From: Mesorhizobium sp. B2-1-1
Lineage (GTDB): Bacteria; Pseudomonadota; Alphaproteobacteria; Rhizobiales; Rhizobiaceae
DNA: 64,000 nucleotides
Direction: 5' to 3'
NCBI RefSeq assembly: GCF_006442975.2
Contig: NZ_CP083954.1
Coordinates: 4,781,501-4,845,500, forward strand
The stretch's first letter is position 1; the number at the start of each line of letters is the position of its first letter. The notes under the pieces were generated by a model, which made no database searches, had not been told where the DNA came from, and worked only from the letters and a program-made list of their open reading frames with translations. Positions 44,458 through 53,262 of this stretch are shown here, piece after piece. The translations under genes and the position numbers were made by a program.

Positions 44458-45275
44458 CGGAGCAGCCCGCGCAGAAACGCGGCGACGGCGGGAGCTTCGT
44501 CGGCCGACAATCCGTGCGTGACAAGCGGGCCATCGAATTTCACAGCGTTCAGCCGCGCGACGAAATCCGGAAAATCGACAATGCCCTCCCCTGTTGTGGC
44601 GAAGCGGCCGTCGCCATGCCTGTCCTTGGCATGCGCCATGGCTATATGGGCAGCGGCCTCGTCGATCGCCGCCGCGACGATGGCGCGCGCCTCGCCCGGC
44701 GTCGCATGCTCGAACAGGTTCGCCGGATCGAGCACGACCTTCAGATGCTTCGAGCCCATGTCGGCGATCAAGCGGGTGGCATCCTTCGCCGAGGTGACGA
44801 TGTTGGCCTGTTCGGGCTCGATGCCGAGATCGACGCCTGCCCCTTCGGCCAGCGCCAGCGCCTTTTCCATCTCAGTGGCCATGTCGGACCAGGCGGCCGG
44901 TGTGGCGTTGTCGGGATGATAGGCCCATTGGTCGGCTGCATTGCGCGAGCCGGTGCAGAGCGTGACCAGCGGAATGTCGAGGGCGGCGGCTGTATCGATG
45001 ACGACGACAAGGCGGCAAAGACCATCGTCGCGCACCGCCTTGTCTGGATGCGCCATGTTGTAGGTGCCTGACAGGGCGGCGAGCGATACGCCTGTTGATC
45101 GGGCGGCGGCGCGAATGGCCGGAATGGCTGCGTCAGGCACCGCATCGGGCATCGACGGCAGGCCGGCGCAAGCGAGATTGAATTGCGTCGTCTCATAGCC
45201 CGCCTGCCGCACTGCTTCCAGCACAACAGCCGGCTCGGTGCCCGCAAAGGTCTTGGCGAAGATGCCGAGACGCAT
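44454..45275 (-). CDS. Sugar phosphate isomerase/epimerase family TIM-barrel protein (1)
   Basis: 273 residues of the AP_endonuc_2/xylose-isomerase-like fold. It begins MRLGIFAKTFAG; metal-ligand candidates are Glu in GIEPEQANIV, Asp in VVLDPANLFEH and His in AMAHAKDRH, then the Glu in TTGEGIVDF. Proteins like this isomerise or epimerise sugars, keto-inositols or 3-ketoglycosides. One-base TGATG overlap with the Gfo/Idh dehydrogenase gene upstream supports consecutive action. Confidence 0.8.
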   Translation of the reverse strand: MRLGIFAKTFAGTEPAVVLEAVRQAGYETTQFNLACAGLPSMPDAVPDAAIPAIRAAARSTGVSLAALSGTYNMAHPDKAVRDDGLCRLVVVIDTAAALDIPLVTLCTGSRNAADQWAYHPDNATPAAWSDMATEMEKALALAEGAGVDLGIEPEQANIVTSAKDATRLIADMGSKHLKVVLDPANLFEHATPGEARAIVAAAIDEAAAHIAMAHAKDRHGDGRFATTGEGIVDFPDFVARLNAVKFDGPLVTHGLSADEAPAVAAFLRGLLR

Positions 45276-46351
45276 CAGACCGCACCCGAGACCGAAGCGA
45301 GCTCGATCCGCTCGCCGGTCTCGACGGAGCGGGCAATGGCGACCATGGCGCGGATCGAGGCAATGCCGTCCTCGACATTGGCACCGCGCATCGGCGCGCC
45401 GTTCAGCACCGTGTCGGCGAGACCTTCCAGCTGGCGGCGGAAGAAATGGCCGTCGGCGCCGAGCGGTTTTCGCGAGGTCGCGTCCTTCTCATGGAAGATA
45501 TCGACCTCGCTGGCGCGGAAGTACCAGGGATTGAACGTCTTGGCGATGACGGAGCCGTTCTCGCCATAGAGCTGGAAGCCCTCGTGCCAGTCCATGCGTA
45601 CGGCGACGGTGAGATCGAGATGGCCGAGCGCGCCGCTGGCGAACTCGGTCTCGACGAACCAGCAATAGGCGCCGAAGCGTTCGTTGAGACGGGCGCGTAC
45701 GGCCGTGATCTCGCCGCAGAGGAAGCGGGCCGTATCGACCAGATGCGAGCCGTGCGCCAGCATGAAATACTGCCGGAGATCCGCCTTCGGATTGCCGGAC
45801 GGTTTCTTCGCCAGCTTGCTGGTGACAGGCAGCGGCTGCACCGCATCCGTATTGGTGTAGCGGTGGGTGGAATCGCAATACCAGGCCTTCAGCGCCAGCA
45901 CCTCGCCCATTTCGTCGCGGACGAAGTCGCGCGCCGCCTCCAGCGCCGGATCGAAGCGTTTCATGTGGCCGACCTGCAGGATCCTGCCGGAGCGTTTCAC
46001 CGCCGCCGCCAGCGCCTCGCCTTCCTCGACCGAAGTTCCGATCGGCTTTTCGCACAGCACATGCTTGCCGGCGTCGAGTGCCTTGATCGACATCGGCACG
46101 TGATAGGCGTCCGAGGTGGCGACGATGACCGCTTCCAGCTCCGGATCGGCGAGCATCTCGTCATAGTCGGCATACATCTTCCGCGGCTCGTAGGTGGCGC
46201 CCATGCGGGCGAGCAGGTCGGGCGCGGCGTCGCAAATGGCGTAGAGGTCGGCATTGACGGCCTTTGCACAAGATTCCAGATGCGCGAACTGCGCGATGGG
46301 GCCGCAGCCGAGCACGCCGACCCTGAGGCGCCTGTCCTGTTTCCCGATCAT
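45275..46351 (-). CDS. Gfo/Idh/MocA-family NAD(P)-dependent oxidoreductase
   Basis: 358 residues from the ATG at 46351; the longer frame upstream lies over the neighbouring gene. The Rossmann motif VGVLGCGPIAQFAHL and the conserved CEKPIGTS (Lys of the EKP motif) are present, and the C-terminal beta-sheet domain carries QYFMLAHGSHLVDTARF with the active-site His/Asp. The family oxidises inositols, sugars or glycosides. Being flanked by two TIM-barrel isomerases is typical of inositol-like or 3-keto-sugar pathways. Confidence 0.85.
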   Translation of the reverse strand: MIGKQDRRLRVGVLGCGPIAQFAHLESCAKAVNADLYAICDAAPDLLARMGATYEPRKMYADYDEMLADPELEAVIVATSDAYHVPMSIKALDAGKHVLCEKPIGTSVEEGEALAAAVKRSGRILQVGHMKRFDPALEAARDFVRDEMGEVLALKAWYCDSTHRYTNTDAVQPLPVTSKLAKKPSGNPKADLRQYFMLAHGSHLVDTARFLCGEITAVRARLNERFGAYCWFVETEFASGALGHLDLTVAVRMDWHEGFQLYGENGSVIAKTFNPWYFRASEVDIFHEKDATSRKPLGADGHFFRRQLEGLADTVLNGAPMRGANVEDGIASIRAMVAIARSVETGERIELASVSGAV

Positions 46352-46355
46352 CGTC

Positions 46356-47177
46356 TCAGGCCCCGTAGCCGCGCATCGTCTGGCGGTTGGTCTTGACCGC
46401 GCCGGCAGGATCGGCCGCGGCCGTGTCGGATTCTTCTTCCAGCACCAGCCAGCCGTTGAAGCGCGGCGCAGCACCGACGATCTCGATCACTTCAGGCGTG
46501 TCGCAGACGCCTTTACCCAGCATCGCCCAATCACCCTTGGCGTCGACGTCCTTCAGATGGATGTAGCGGATGCGGTCGCGGTAGGTGGTAAGCGTATCGG
46601 CCATGTCCTTGTGGCCGCGCAATATGTGGCCGGTATCGGGCACCCAGCCGACCAGGTCGGGTTCGAGCAAGGCAAAGATCGCGTCGTAGTCGGCGCGGTC
46701 GAACAGCAGCGTGTTGTGGTGCGAACTCGGATGCACTGCGACCTGGACGCCGGCCTTGCGCCCGAGCTCGCCGGCCCTGTTGTAGACCTCCGCGGCGATA
46801 GCGAATTTGTCGTCGCGCGAGCCGTTGGAGACGACGGTCGCCGAGCCCATCGAGACAAGCGCACCTGGGAACGCGGCAGCGAAATCGATCCAGCGCCTCG
46901 CGGTTTCGAGATCGGCGCCGATCTCGTCCTTCAGCGTGAAGCCGCTTTTCGAACCGAAGGCGAAGGAGACCAGCGTCAGGCCGGATGCTCCAAGCGCCGC
47001 GGCGAACTCCGTCGGCTTGCCTGCATAGCGGCCGATCATGGTGTCGGTGATCTCGATGCCGGCATAGCCGCCATCGGCGATCGCCTTCAGGAGATCGTCG
47101 GGGCCGCCGGTCCAGGCCTTGCCGAGCATTTCCCAGGTGAAGGTCTGGCAGCCGACCTTGAGCTTCGTCTTCGTCAT
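46356..47177 (-). CDS. Sugar phosphate isomerase/epimerase family TIM-barrel protein (2)
   Basis: 273 residues if the ATG at 47177 is used; it has AGGA 9 bases upstream, whereas the ATG at 47186 sits directly against that site. It begins VGCQTFTWEMLGKAW, similar to IolE/IolI-like proteins. Metal-ligand candidates are Glu in IEITDTMIG, His in AVHPSSHHN, Asp in WVPDTGHILRG and Glu in LVLEEESD. It is the first gene of the six-gene operon and is preceded by a LacI-type operator candidate at 47246-47259. Confidence 0.82.
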   Translation of the reverse strand: MTKTKLKVGCQTFTWEMLGKAWTGGPDDLLKAIADGGYAGIEITDTMIGRYAGKPTEFAAALGASGLTLVSFAFGSKSGFTLKDEIGADLETARRWIDFAAAFPGALVSMGSATVVSNGSRDDKFAIAAEVYNRAGELGRKAGVQVAVHPSSHHNTLLFDRADYDAIFALLEPDLVGWVPDTGHILRGHKDMADTLTTYRDRIRYIHLKDVDAKGDWAMLGKGVCDTPEVIEIVGAAPRFNGWLVLEEESDTAAADPAGAVKTNRQTMRGYGA

Positions 47178-47245
47178 GTTGTTCATTCCTTGACGCCGCC
47201 CTGGGTTTCCTTGGCGCCCCTGGGTTTCGCATGGTCTATAAAAAT

Positions 47246-47259
47246 TTTACGCGCGTCAA
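47246..47259. promoter_or_regulatory. LacI-type operator candidate 1
   Basis: TTTACGCGCGTCAA is a near-perfect dyad centred on C-G, as LacI/GalR operators are. It lies between the divergent isomerase operon and the Gfo/Idh gene and shares 13 of 14 bases with 50632-50645. Confidence 0.6.
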
Positions 47260-47343
47260 TATTCAAAATGTTGTATATCGGCTTGCGGGGAGTGATCCGT
47301 TGCCGGCGCAATGGATCCGGCAGAGCGTGGCCGCATCGGAGGA

Positions 47344-48503
47344 ATGACACAGAAAATGCACGGACGATCGAAGACGAAGCTTGGGATCGGCGTCGTCGGA
47401 TGCGGCAACATCTCGATGACCTACCTGCGCAATGCCGCCCTCTTCGGCAGCATCGAGCTGCGCGCCTGCGCAGACATCTCGGCCGACATGGCGGCGCTGC
47501 GGGCGAAGGAATATGGCATCCGCGCGCTCGGCGTCGACGCCATGCTGGCCGATCCCGATATCGATCTCGTCCTCAACCTGACCATCCCGGCTGCGCATTT
47601 CGACGTTTCGCTTTCGGCGCTTTCGGCGGGCAAGCATGTGTTCACCGAAAAGCCGCTGGCGACCTCGGCCAGCGACGGGCGCCGCCTGGTGTCGGAGGCG
47701 GCCAAGCGAGGGCTGCTGCTCGGCTCGGCCCCCGATACTTTCCTCGGCGCCGCCGGGCGGCGGGCGCGCCGCCTGATGGATGAAGGCGCCATCGGCCGCG
47801 CCGTGACCGGCACAGCCTTCATGATGGGCCGCGGCATGGAGCACTGGCACCCCAACCCACAATTCTACTACCAGCCGGGCGGCGGCCCGGTGTTCGACAT
47901 GGGCCCCTACTATCTGACCATGCTGGTCATTTGCTCGGTCCCGTCCAACGCGTCATGGCAATGGCGACGCGGGGCCAGCAGGAGCGGCTGATATCAGCCG
48001 AGGGACCGTTCAAGAACACGACCTTCAAGGTCGGCACGCCGACCAACGTGCTGTCGCTGCTCGAATTCCGGTCAGGCGCGACAGTCACCTTCGGCGCCTC
48101 ATGGGACGTCTTCAAGCACTCCAACCATCCGATCGAACTGCACGGCACGGAGGGCTCGCTGCGCCTGCCCGACCCCGACACGTTCGGCGGCACCGTGTCC
48201 TTGTCCGAGCGCGGCGCCGAGTGGAAGGATTTCCCCAGCGAGGGCGAACTCTACGGCGCCCGCAACTGGCCCTATGCCGCGCCCGACCGCGCCAACTATC
48301 GCATGCTCGGCGTCGCCGACCTCGTGCGTTCGCTCGCGACAGGTGCCACGCCCCGCGCGTCCGGCACTCTGGCGCTGCATGTGCTGGAGATCATGGAGGC
48401 GATCCTGCACTCCGGCGAAACGAAAAACCCGGTCGCCATTGCTGGCGATGTCGTCCAGCCGGCCCTACTCTCGGAGGACGAGGCGCGCGACCTGCTCGCC
48501 TAG
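47344..48503 (+). pseudogene. Gfo/Idh/MocA-family oxidoreductase, broken by a frameshift
   Basis: The first part (MTQKMHGRSKTKLGIGVVGC, then TEKPLATS) reads in one frame up to about 47928 and the remainder (LLGPVQRVMAMATRGQQERL to EDEARDLLA) in another. Together they would make one protein of about 386 residues. The join falls in GGTCATTTGCTC, where one missing A would restore LTMLVNLLGPVQRV. Either the gene is inactive in this strain or a base was lost in sequencing or assembly. Codon use stays normal on both sides, so any inactivation is recent. GGAGGA abuts the ATG at 47344; the ATG at 47356 is another possible start. Confidence 0.82.
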
Positions 48504-48526
48504 ATGCAATCATGACGGAGATTGCG

Positions 48527-49477
48527 ATGACGCTCGATCCTGATGCTCTGCGTGCCCTGGAAATCGGCCGCGCGGCCGGCGGTGCGCCGTTCGAGAACGG
48601 CAGCGTGGCGGCGGCGCGGGCCGCCTACAACGCTTCGTTCCCGGCGCAGCAGGGCGAACATGAGCCGGTCGCGGCGACGTCGCAGCGGCAGATCGACGGA
48701 CCGAACGGCCCGGTTCCGATCCGCATCCATCGCGGCATCGGCGCACCGCGAACCGGCGCGCGCGCCGTGCTCTATCTGCATGGCGGCGGCTGGGTCATCG
48801 GCAATCTCGATTCGCATGACGAGATCTGCCGCTGGCTGGCCAATCTGGCCAATGCCCTCGTCGTCTGCCCCGATTATCGACTGGCACCAGAGCACAAATT
48901 CCCCGCCGGGCTCGAAGACTGCGCGGCAGCGCTCCGCTTCATCGCGCAAGACGCCGGGGATCTCGGCATCGATCCTGCCCGTATCGCCGTTGCCGGCGAC
49001 AGTGCCGGCGGAAACCTTGCCGCCGTGCTGGCACTGCTCGCCCGCGACGGGCAAGCACCGCCGCTTGCCGCACAGATCCTGATCTATCCCAACACCGATG
49101 CCCGCCAGACGGCGGACAGCTACCGCCGTTTCGGCAACGGCTTTGGACTGACCGCCGCCACCATGGCCTGGTTCCGCGACCACTATGTGCGCACCCCGGA
49201 CGACATCAAGGATTGGCGCGTTTCGCCGCTGCTGGCATCGAGCCTTGCAGGCGCGGCGCCGGCGTTTGTCCTGACCGCCGGTCACGATATCCTGGCCGAC
49301 GAAGGGACCGCCTATGGCGAACGCCTGCTCGCTGAAGGGGTGCCGCTGGTCCTGCGGCACTGGCCGGGCCAGATCCACGGCTTCGTCTCGATGGGCCGCT
49401 ACATTCTCGCCGCGCGGCAAGCGATGAGCGAGGCCGCGGCCTGGCTCCAATTGCAGACGCGCGCTCAGGCCGACTGA
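48527..49477 (+). CDS. Alpha/beta hydrolase of the Aes/HSL esterase family
   Basis: 316 residues from the ATG at 48527, chosen because CGGAG stands 6-7 bases upstream; an ATG at 48512 would add five residues. Hallmarks of the hormone-sensitive-lipase family are the oxyanion motif YLHGGGWVIG, the nucleophile AVAGDSAGGNLAA, the Asp in AGHDILADEG and the His in GQIHGFVSM. It hydrolyses short acyl esters, possibly removing acetyl groups from an acylated sugar. It follows the frameshifted Gfo/Idh gene and overlaps the 3' end of the lacI-type gene by 13 bases. Confidence 0.87.
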   Translation: MTLDPDALRALEIGRAAGGAPFENGSVAAARAAYNASFPAQQGEHEPVAATSQRQIDGPNGPVPIRIHRGIGAPRTGARAVLYLHGGGWVIGNLDSHDEICRWLANLANALVVCPDYRLAPEHKFPAGLEDCAAALRFIAQDAGDLGIDPARIAVAGDSAGGNLAAVLALLARDGQAPPLAAQILIYPNTDARQTADSYRRFGNGFGLTAATMAWFRDHYVRTPDDIKDWRVSPLLASSLAGAAPAFVLTAGHDILADEGTAYGERLLAEGVPLVLRHWPGQIHGFVSMGRYILAARQAMSEAAAWLQLQTRAQAD

Positions 49478-50499
49478 CGCATCACCAGGGTCGCGCCGAG
49501 CTTGACGTTTCGCACGAGGTCATGCGCGGGCGGGCGGGCCTCGTCGAGCAAGGCCAGCAATATCTCGACGCTGCGGCCGGCCATTGCGGCGAAGTCCTGC
49601 GCCATGGTGGTGAGCGGCGGACAGGTGTAGCGGCTCAACGGGTGGTCGTCATGGGCGGCGACACGGAAATCGCAATCGGGCTTGCGGCCGATCTTCAGCC
49701 CGCGCGTGAAAGCGGCCGACATGATGCCGAAGGCGAGCCGGTCATTGGCGCACAGGATCGTGCGACCAGGCAGGCCTCCCTTGTCGAGCGTCCTTTCCAT
49801 CCATTCATGGCCGATCCGCTCGAAGTCCCAGGTGTAGTCGCGCGCCGCGTTGATGACGACAGGCTCAAGGCCGGCGGCCCGCATCGTCTCGATATAGCTT
49901 TGCAGTCGCTCGCCCGAATTGTGGTTGACGTGCGGGATGTCGACATACACCGGCGGCTCGCCGGACCGGCAGAGATAATCGACCATGATCGACGTGCTCT
50001 GGTGGTTGTCGTTGCCGACGAAGGGCGTGTCACCCTCGATATAGGTGTCGAAATAGACGATCGGGATGTCTTTGCCCATCCGTTCGAAGACGCCCGGCTC
50101 GGAAACCGATCCCAGCGGGGCCACGATGGCGCCGGCCACCTTCAGCGAGGTGAGCGTCTTGACCGATTCCGACTCAAGCCTGGGCGAACCGTGCGAGGAG
50201 ATGACGATCGGCCAAAAACCTTCGTCGCGGCAGCGCAGCTCAATGCGGCTGACCATCTCGGCATAGAACGGATCGGTAATCGCCGGCACGACGATGCCGA
50301 CATTGCGGGTGCGCTTGCGGTTGAGATTACGGGCGAAGAGGTTCGGCTGATAATCCGAGGAGCGAAGCGCGGCCTCGATGCGGGTGCGCGTCGCCGGCTT
50401 GACGCTCGCCGGATCATCGAAATATTTCGACAGGGTCGGCCGTGACACGCCGCACGCCCGGGCGAAGTCATCCATCGTGCGGTGCGTCTTTTCCGCCAT
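49465..50499 (-). CDS. LacI-family transcriptional regulator
   Basis: 344 residues. The N-terminal HTH and hinge (TMDDFARACGVSRPTLSKYF, then YQPNLFARNLNRKRT) precede a periplasmic-binding-protein-like sensor domain (NVGIVVPAITDPFYAEMV). It is convergent with the esterase gene. One candidate operator lies 133 bases upstream of its own start and a near-identical one between the divergent sugar operons at 47.2 kb, so it probably represses itself and both catabolic units. Confidence 0.88.
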   Translation of the reverse strand: MAEKTHRTMDDFARACGVSRPTLSKYFDDPASVKPATRTRIEAALRSSDYQPNLFARNLNRKRTRNVGIVVPAITDPFYAEMVSRIELRCRDEGFWPIVISSHGSPRLESESVKTLTSLKVAGAIVAPLGSVSEPGVFERMGKDIPIVYFDTYIEGDTPFVGNDNHQSTSIMVDYLCRSGEPPVYVDIPHVNHNSGERLQSYIETMRAAGLEPVVINAARDYTWDFERIGHEWMERTLDKGGLPGRTILCANDRLAFGIMSAAFTRGLKIGRKPDCDFRVAAHDDHPLSRYTCPPLTTMAQDFAAMAGRSVEILLALLDEARPPAHDLVRNVKLGATLVMRQSA

Positions 50500-50631
50500 C
50501 GATATTCAGGGTCCCTTGCCCTCGCCCGCCGCCCCGGCCGACACGAGTCACGCGGCCGTTGCCTGGAAGCAGCAATGCTCGACCGAACTTGTCCAGTCAA
50601 GTTTTAACGGTTCCCAATAGATCGCGGAGTC

Positions 50632-50645
50632 ATTACGCGCGTCAA
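50632..50645. promoter_or_regulatory. LacI-type operator candidate 2
   Basis: ATTACGCGCGTCAA, nearly the same as 47246-47259 and again centred on a CG core. The overlapping inverted repeat GCGTCAA/TTGACGC (50639-50660) may provide a second binding register. Confidence 0.55.
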
Positions 50646-50751
50646 ATTATTTATTGACGCTTTCAAAGCGACACTGAAGCTTCGGAAGGAAGCCAATGGG
50701 ATAGGCCCGGTCTTGCATCGACGATGATAAATTCGTATTGGGCGCATCCAT

Positions 50752-50780
50752 GGCGGGAGGCGTCCGCGACGCCTCTCGCC
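50752..50780 (-). terminator. Hairpin after the SIS gene
   Basis: GGCGGGAGGCGT (50752-50763) pairs with ACGCCTCTCGCC (50769-50780) with one G-T wobble and a 5-base loop, starting 8 bases after the stop of the SIS gene. No T-run follows on the minus strand, so termination efficiency is uncertain. Confidence 0.5.
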
Positions 50781-50787
50781 CCGAACA

Positions 50788-51579
50788 TCATTCGCCCCGC
50801 ATCGTCGCCTGGAAGGCCGGCAGGTGCTTTTTCTGTGCTTCCAGCATGCGTTCGCGGTAGACGCCGTAGATGACATCGGTGTCGTGCAGGGTCACGCCCG
50901 CGATCGTCGGCGAGGCGAAGACCGGCAGTTCGATGCCGCGCTTGGCGAGCTGCTCGGCGGTACGCGCGATCAGCTCATGCGCCAGGATCATGGCGAGTAC
51001 CGTCGAAGAGCCGGAGACCGGACGGCTCCAGCCCTCGACCGGCACGATCGCATCCTCTATCGGCGAGCAGGTGTCGATGACGAGATCGGCCGCGTCGGCC
51101 AGTCGCTTGCCGGAGGAGTGCGTCGCGGGCTTGTCGAGATTGTTCTTGCTGGTGACCGCAACGACGAAGATGCCGCGCTTCCTGGCATAGAGCGCCGTAT
51201 CGATGCCGGAAGAGTTGCGGCCGCTGTGGCCGAAGATGATGATGGAGTCACCCTTGTTGAGCGGCTGATGATCCAGGAATTTTTCGGCGTATTTCTCGGT
51301 GCGCTCCAGCCACAGCAGCTCACGCACGCCGCCGGCGCCGAGCACATTGTGCCACATCACGCGCGGGTCCGTCAGCGGGTTGAAACCGACATAGCTGCCG
51401 TAACGCGGAAACACTTCCTGCACCGGCAGCACCGAATGGCCTGAACCGTAGAGATGGATCAGACCGCCGCCTTCAAGCGAGTCGGCAAAGCGGCTGGCTG
51501 CCTGGCCAAAGGCCGCTTCATTGGTTTTCGCTGCCTGGTCGATGAGGGCGGCGAGACGGTGAATGTAGAGGTCGGACAC
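50788..51579 (-). CDS. SIS-domain phosphosugar-binding protein (UPF0309-like)
   Basis: 263 residues starting at GTG (51579) with AGGAGT 6 bases upstream. A single SIS domain is visible: GGLIHLYGSGHSVLPVQEV and IIIFGHSGRNSSGIDTALYA. Such proteins act as isomerases, deaminases or etherase-like enzymes on phosphorylated amino sugars. No HTH is present, so it is an enzyme, not a regulator. As the last gene of an operon with a PIG-L deacetylase and a ROK kinase, it may use the deacetylated sugar phosphate. Reaction unknown. Confidence 0.8.
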   Translation of the reverse strand: MSDLYIHRLAALIDQAAKTNEAAFGQAASRFADSLEGGGLIHLYGSGHSVLPVQEVFPRYGSYVGFNPLTDPRVMWHNVLGAGGVRELLWLERTEKYAEKFLDHQPLNKGDSIIIFGHSGRNSSGIDTALYARKRGIFVVAVTSKNNLDKPATHSSGKRLADAADLVIDTCSPIEDAIVPVEGWSRPVSGSSTVLAMILAHELIARTAEQLAKRGIELPVFASPTIAGVTLHDTDVIYGVYRERMLEAQKKHLPAFQATMRGE

Positions 51580-51619
51580 GTGGGTACTCCTGTTAAGTGT
51601 CTGCTTGGGTGATGATGGA

Positions 51620-52390
51620 TCAGCTTCGCGGATTTGACGGGACGCGCCCGGCGCGCAGCGTCGAGCGTATCTCGTAGCGGTCGCCGCGCATGATGGAGAC
51701 GGTGAACTCGAACGGACCGCGCTCGTCGGTGGCGATACGCTCGACCACGAAAGCCGGACTGCCGACCGGCAGATCGAGCAGCTCGGCATCCGCCGCGCCA
51801 ACCGCGCCGACGCGATAATTCTCGCGCGCCGCCACCGGCACGATGCCGTAGTGGCGCTCCAGCGCCTCGTACAGCGATCCCTGCAGCAGGCCGGCGTCGA
51901 GGAAGCCCGGCACACGTGCGGCTGAGAGCTGCGCCGTCTGGATGCCGATCGGTTCGTTGTTGCCGAGCCGCAGCCGCCGGATGCGCACCACCGGGTCACC
52001 CTCCTCAATCTCCAGCGCGCCGGCCGCCGCCGCATTGGCGATGGTGAGGCTGCAATCGAGCAGGCGCGAGCCGGCAACGACGCCGATATTGCCCATCTCC
52101 TGGGTGAAGCTCGTCAGTTCGCGGGTGCCGGCGACGAGCGTGGTGGAGCGCACGAAGGTGCCGCGTCCGTGTTCGCGGCGCAGCAATCCGCTTTCCTCCA
52201 GATTGCGCAAAGCGTGGCGCAGCGTGATGCGGCTGACCCCGAAAAGCGCGCCCAGCCGGTCTTCGGCCGGGATCTGGTCGCCCGTCGCCCATTCGCCGCT
52301 CTTGACGATGGCGCGGATGGCCTCCTCGACCTGATACCAGAGCGGCTCGGGCCTTCTGCGATCCGGCTGCTGAAAACTGGCTTCACTCAT
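51620..52390 (-). CDS. GntR-family transcriptional regulator (HutC subfamily)
   Basis: 256 residues from the ATG at 52390, whose A overlaps the kinase stop (ATGA); an in-frame ATG at 52405 is less likely. The winged HTH covers about residues 15-80 (IPAEDRLGALFGVSRITLRHALRNLEESGLLRREHGRGTFV in shortened view: SRITLRHALRNLEESGLLRR). The C-terminal UTRA domain binds effectors such as amino-sugar phosphates (NagR/DasR-like). It is encoded inside the operon it probably represses. Confidence 0.87.
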   Translation of the reverse strand: MSEASFQQPDRRRPEPLWYQVEEAIRAIVKSGEWATGDQIPAEDRLGALFGVSRITLRHALRNLEESGLLRREHGRGTFVRSTTLVAGTRELTSFTQEMGNIGVVAGSRLLDCSLTIANAAAAGALEIEEGDPVVRIRRLRLGNNEPIGIQTAQLSAARVPGFLDAGLLQGSLYEALERHYGIVPVAARENYRVGAVGAADAELLDLPVGSPAFVVERIATDERGPFEFTVSIMRGDRYEIRSTLRAGRVPSNPRS

Positions 52391-53262
52391 CGGATCTGTC
52401 TCCACCCGCTTCCGGCCTGTCCGGCCACTGCCGCACCGACCAGGCCGGCGCCGGGGCCGAACGCGCCAGCCTTGAGAGAAATGCCGCGGAGATGCGGCGG
52501 CAGTTGGCGCCGCAGCGCGGCAAGCAGCGGCGGTCCGATGACGTCAAGCGCATCGGCAAGGCCGCCGGAAACCAGGATCACCTGGGGGTCGAGCAGCGCG
52601 ACGGCGCCGGCAAGCGCGGTGCCCAGCCGGCGCGCCGGCAACTCGAGCAGGGTCTGTGCCGCGAGTTCGCCCGCCTGGGCAGCCGCGATCAGCTGGCGGC
52701 CGCTGGCAAGGCCGACCTGGCCGGCAAGCGCATCAAGCGCGCGGCCCGATGCAACGCGCTCCAGCCAGCCGCTGCGCTCCTCGCCATGGTCCTTGATGTC
52801 GGCGCAGGCCCAGCCGAACGAGCAGGCGCCGCCATGCGTGCCGGCGACGATGCGGTGGTTGGCGAGCACCGCCGAGCCTATGCCCGTGCCGATTGCCAGC
52901 AGGATCGCATCCGACATGCCTTTCGCGCTGCCTTCAACGGCTTCCGCCAGCAGGGCGATCTGCGCGTCGTTGCCAACGGCGACGCGCAACCGCGGGAACA
53001 GCGCCGCGATGTCGACACCGTCGAGCCAAGGGAGATTCGGGATCCAGCGGCAGACTGACCCCTCGACGAGACCTGGCACCGCCAGGCCCAACGCCTTGAC
53101 CGCGCCAGCCTCGGCGCAAAGCGCCGTGATACGGGCGACGAAGGCATCAAGGCTTGCCGGCGCCGGTTCGCGGCTCGGCCTCTCCAGCGCGCTGACATTG
53201 CCGGACTGGACGGCGGCGCGCAGATTGGTGCCGCCGAGATCGATGGCCAGAACCCGCGTCAT
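52387..53262 (-). CDS. ROK-family kinase without the zinc motif
   Basis: 291 residues. The ATP loop IDLGGTNLRAAV, VGNDAQIALLAEA and LAIGTGIGSAVLAN place it in the ROK family. The usual CxCGxxGCxE zinc motif is missing; the equivalent region reads WACADIKDHGEERSGWLERV. No HTH is present. It should phosphorylate a sugar such as an N-acetylhexosamine or the deacetylated product of the neighbouring PIG-L enzyme. It overlaps both neighbours by four bases. Confidence 0.82.
   Translation of the reverse strand: MTRVLAIDLGGTNLRAAVQSGNVSALERPSREPAPASLDAFVARITALCAEAGAVKALGLAVPGLVEGSVCRWIPNLPWLDGVDIAALFPRLRVAVGNDAQIALLAEAVEGSAKGMSDAILLAIGTGIGSAVLANHRIVAGTHGGACSFGWACADIKDHGEERSGWLERVASGRALDALAGQVGLASGRQLIAAAQAGELAAQTLLELPARRLGTALAGAVALLDPQVILVSGGLADALDVIGPPLLAALRRQLPPHLRGISLKAGAFGPGAGLVGAAVAGQAGSGWRQIR

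Larger units (their letters stand above)
50500..50787. promoter_or_regulatory. Intergenic region between the lacI-type gene and the SIS gene
   Basis: 288 bases holding the lacI promoter region and the 3' end of the amino-sugar operon. It contains the operator candidate at 50632-50645, a wider inverted repeat (GCGTCAA, 8-base spacer, TTGACGC) at 50639-50660, and a terminator-like hairpin at 50752-50780. No gene is supported. Confidence 0.5.
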
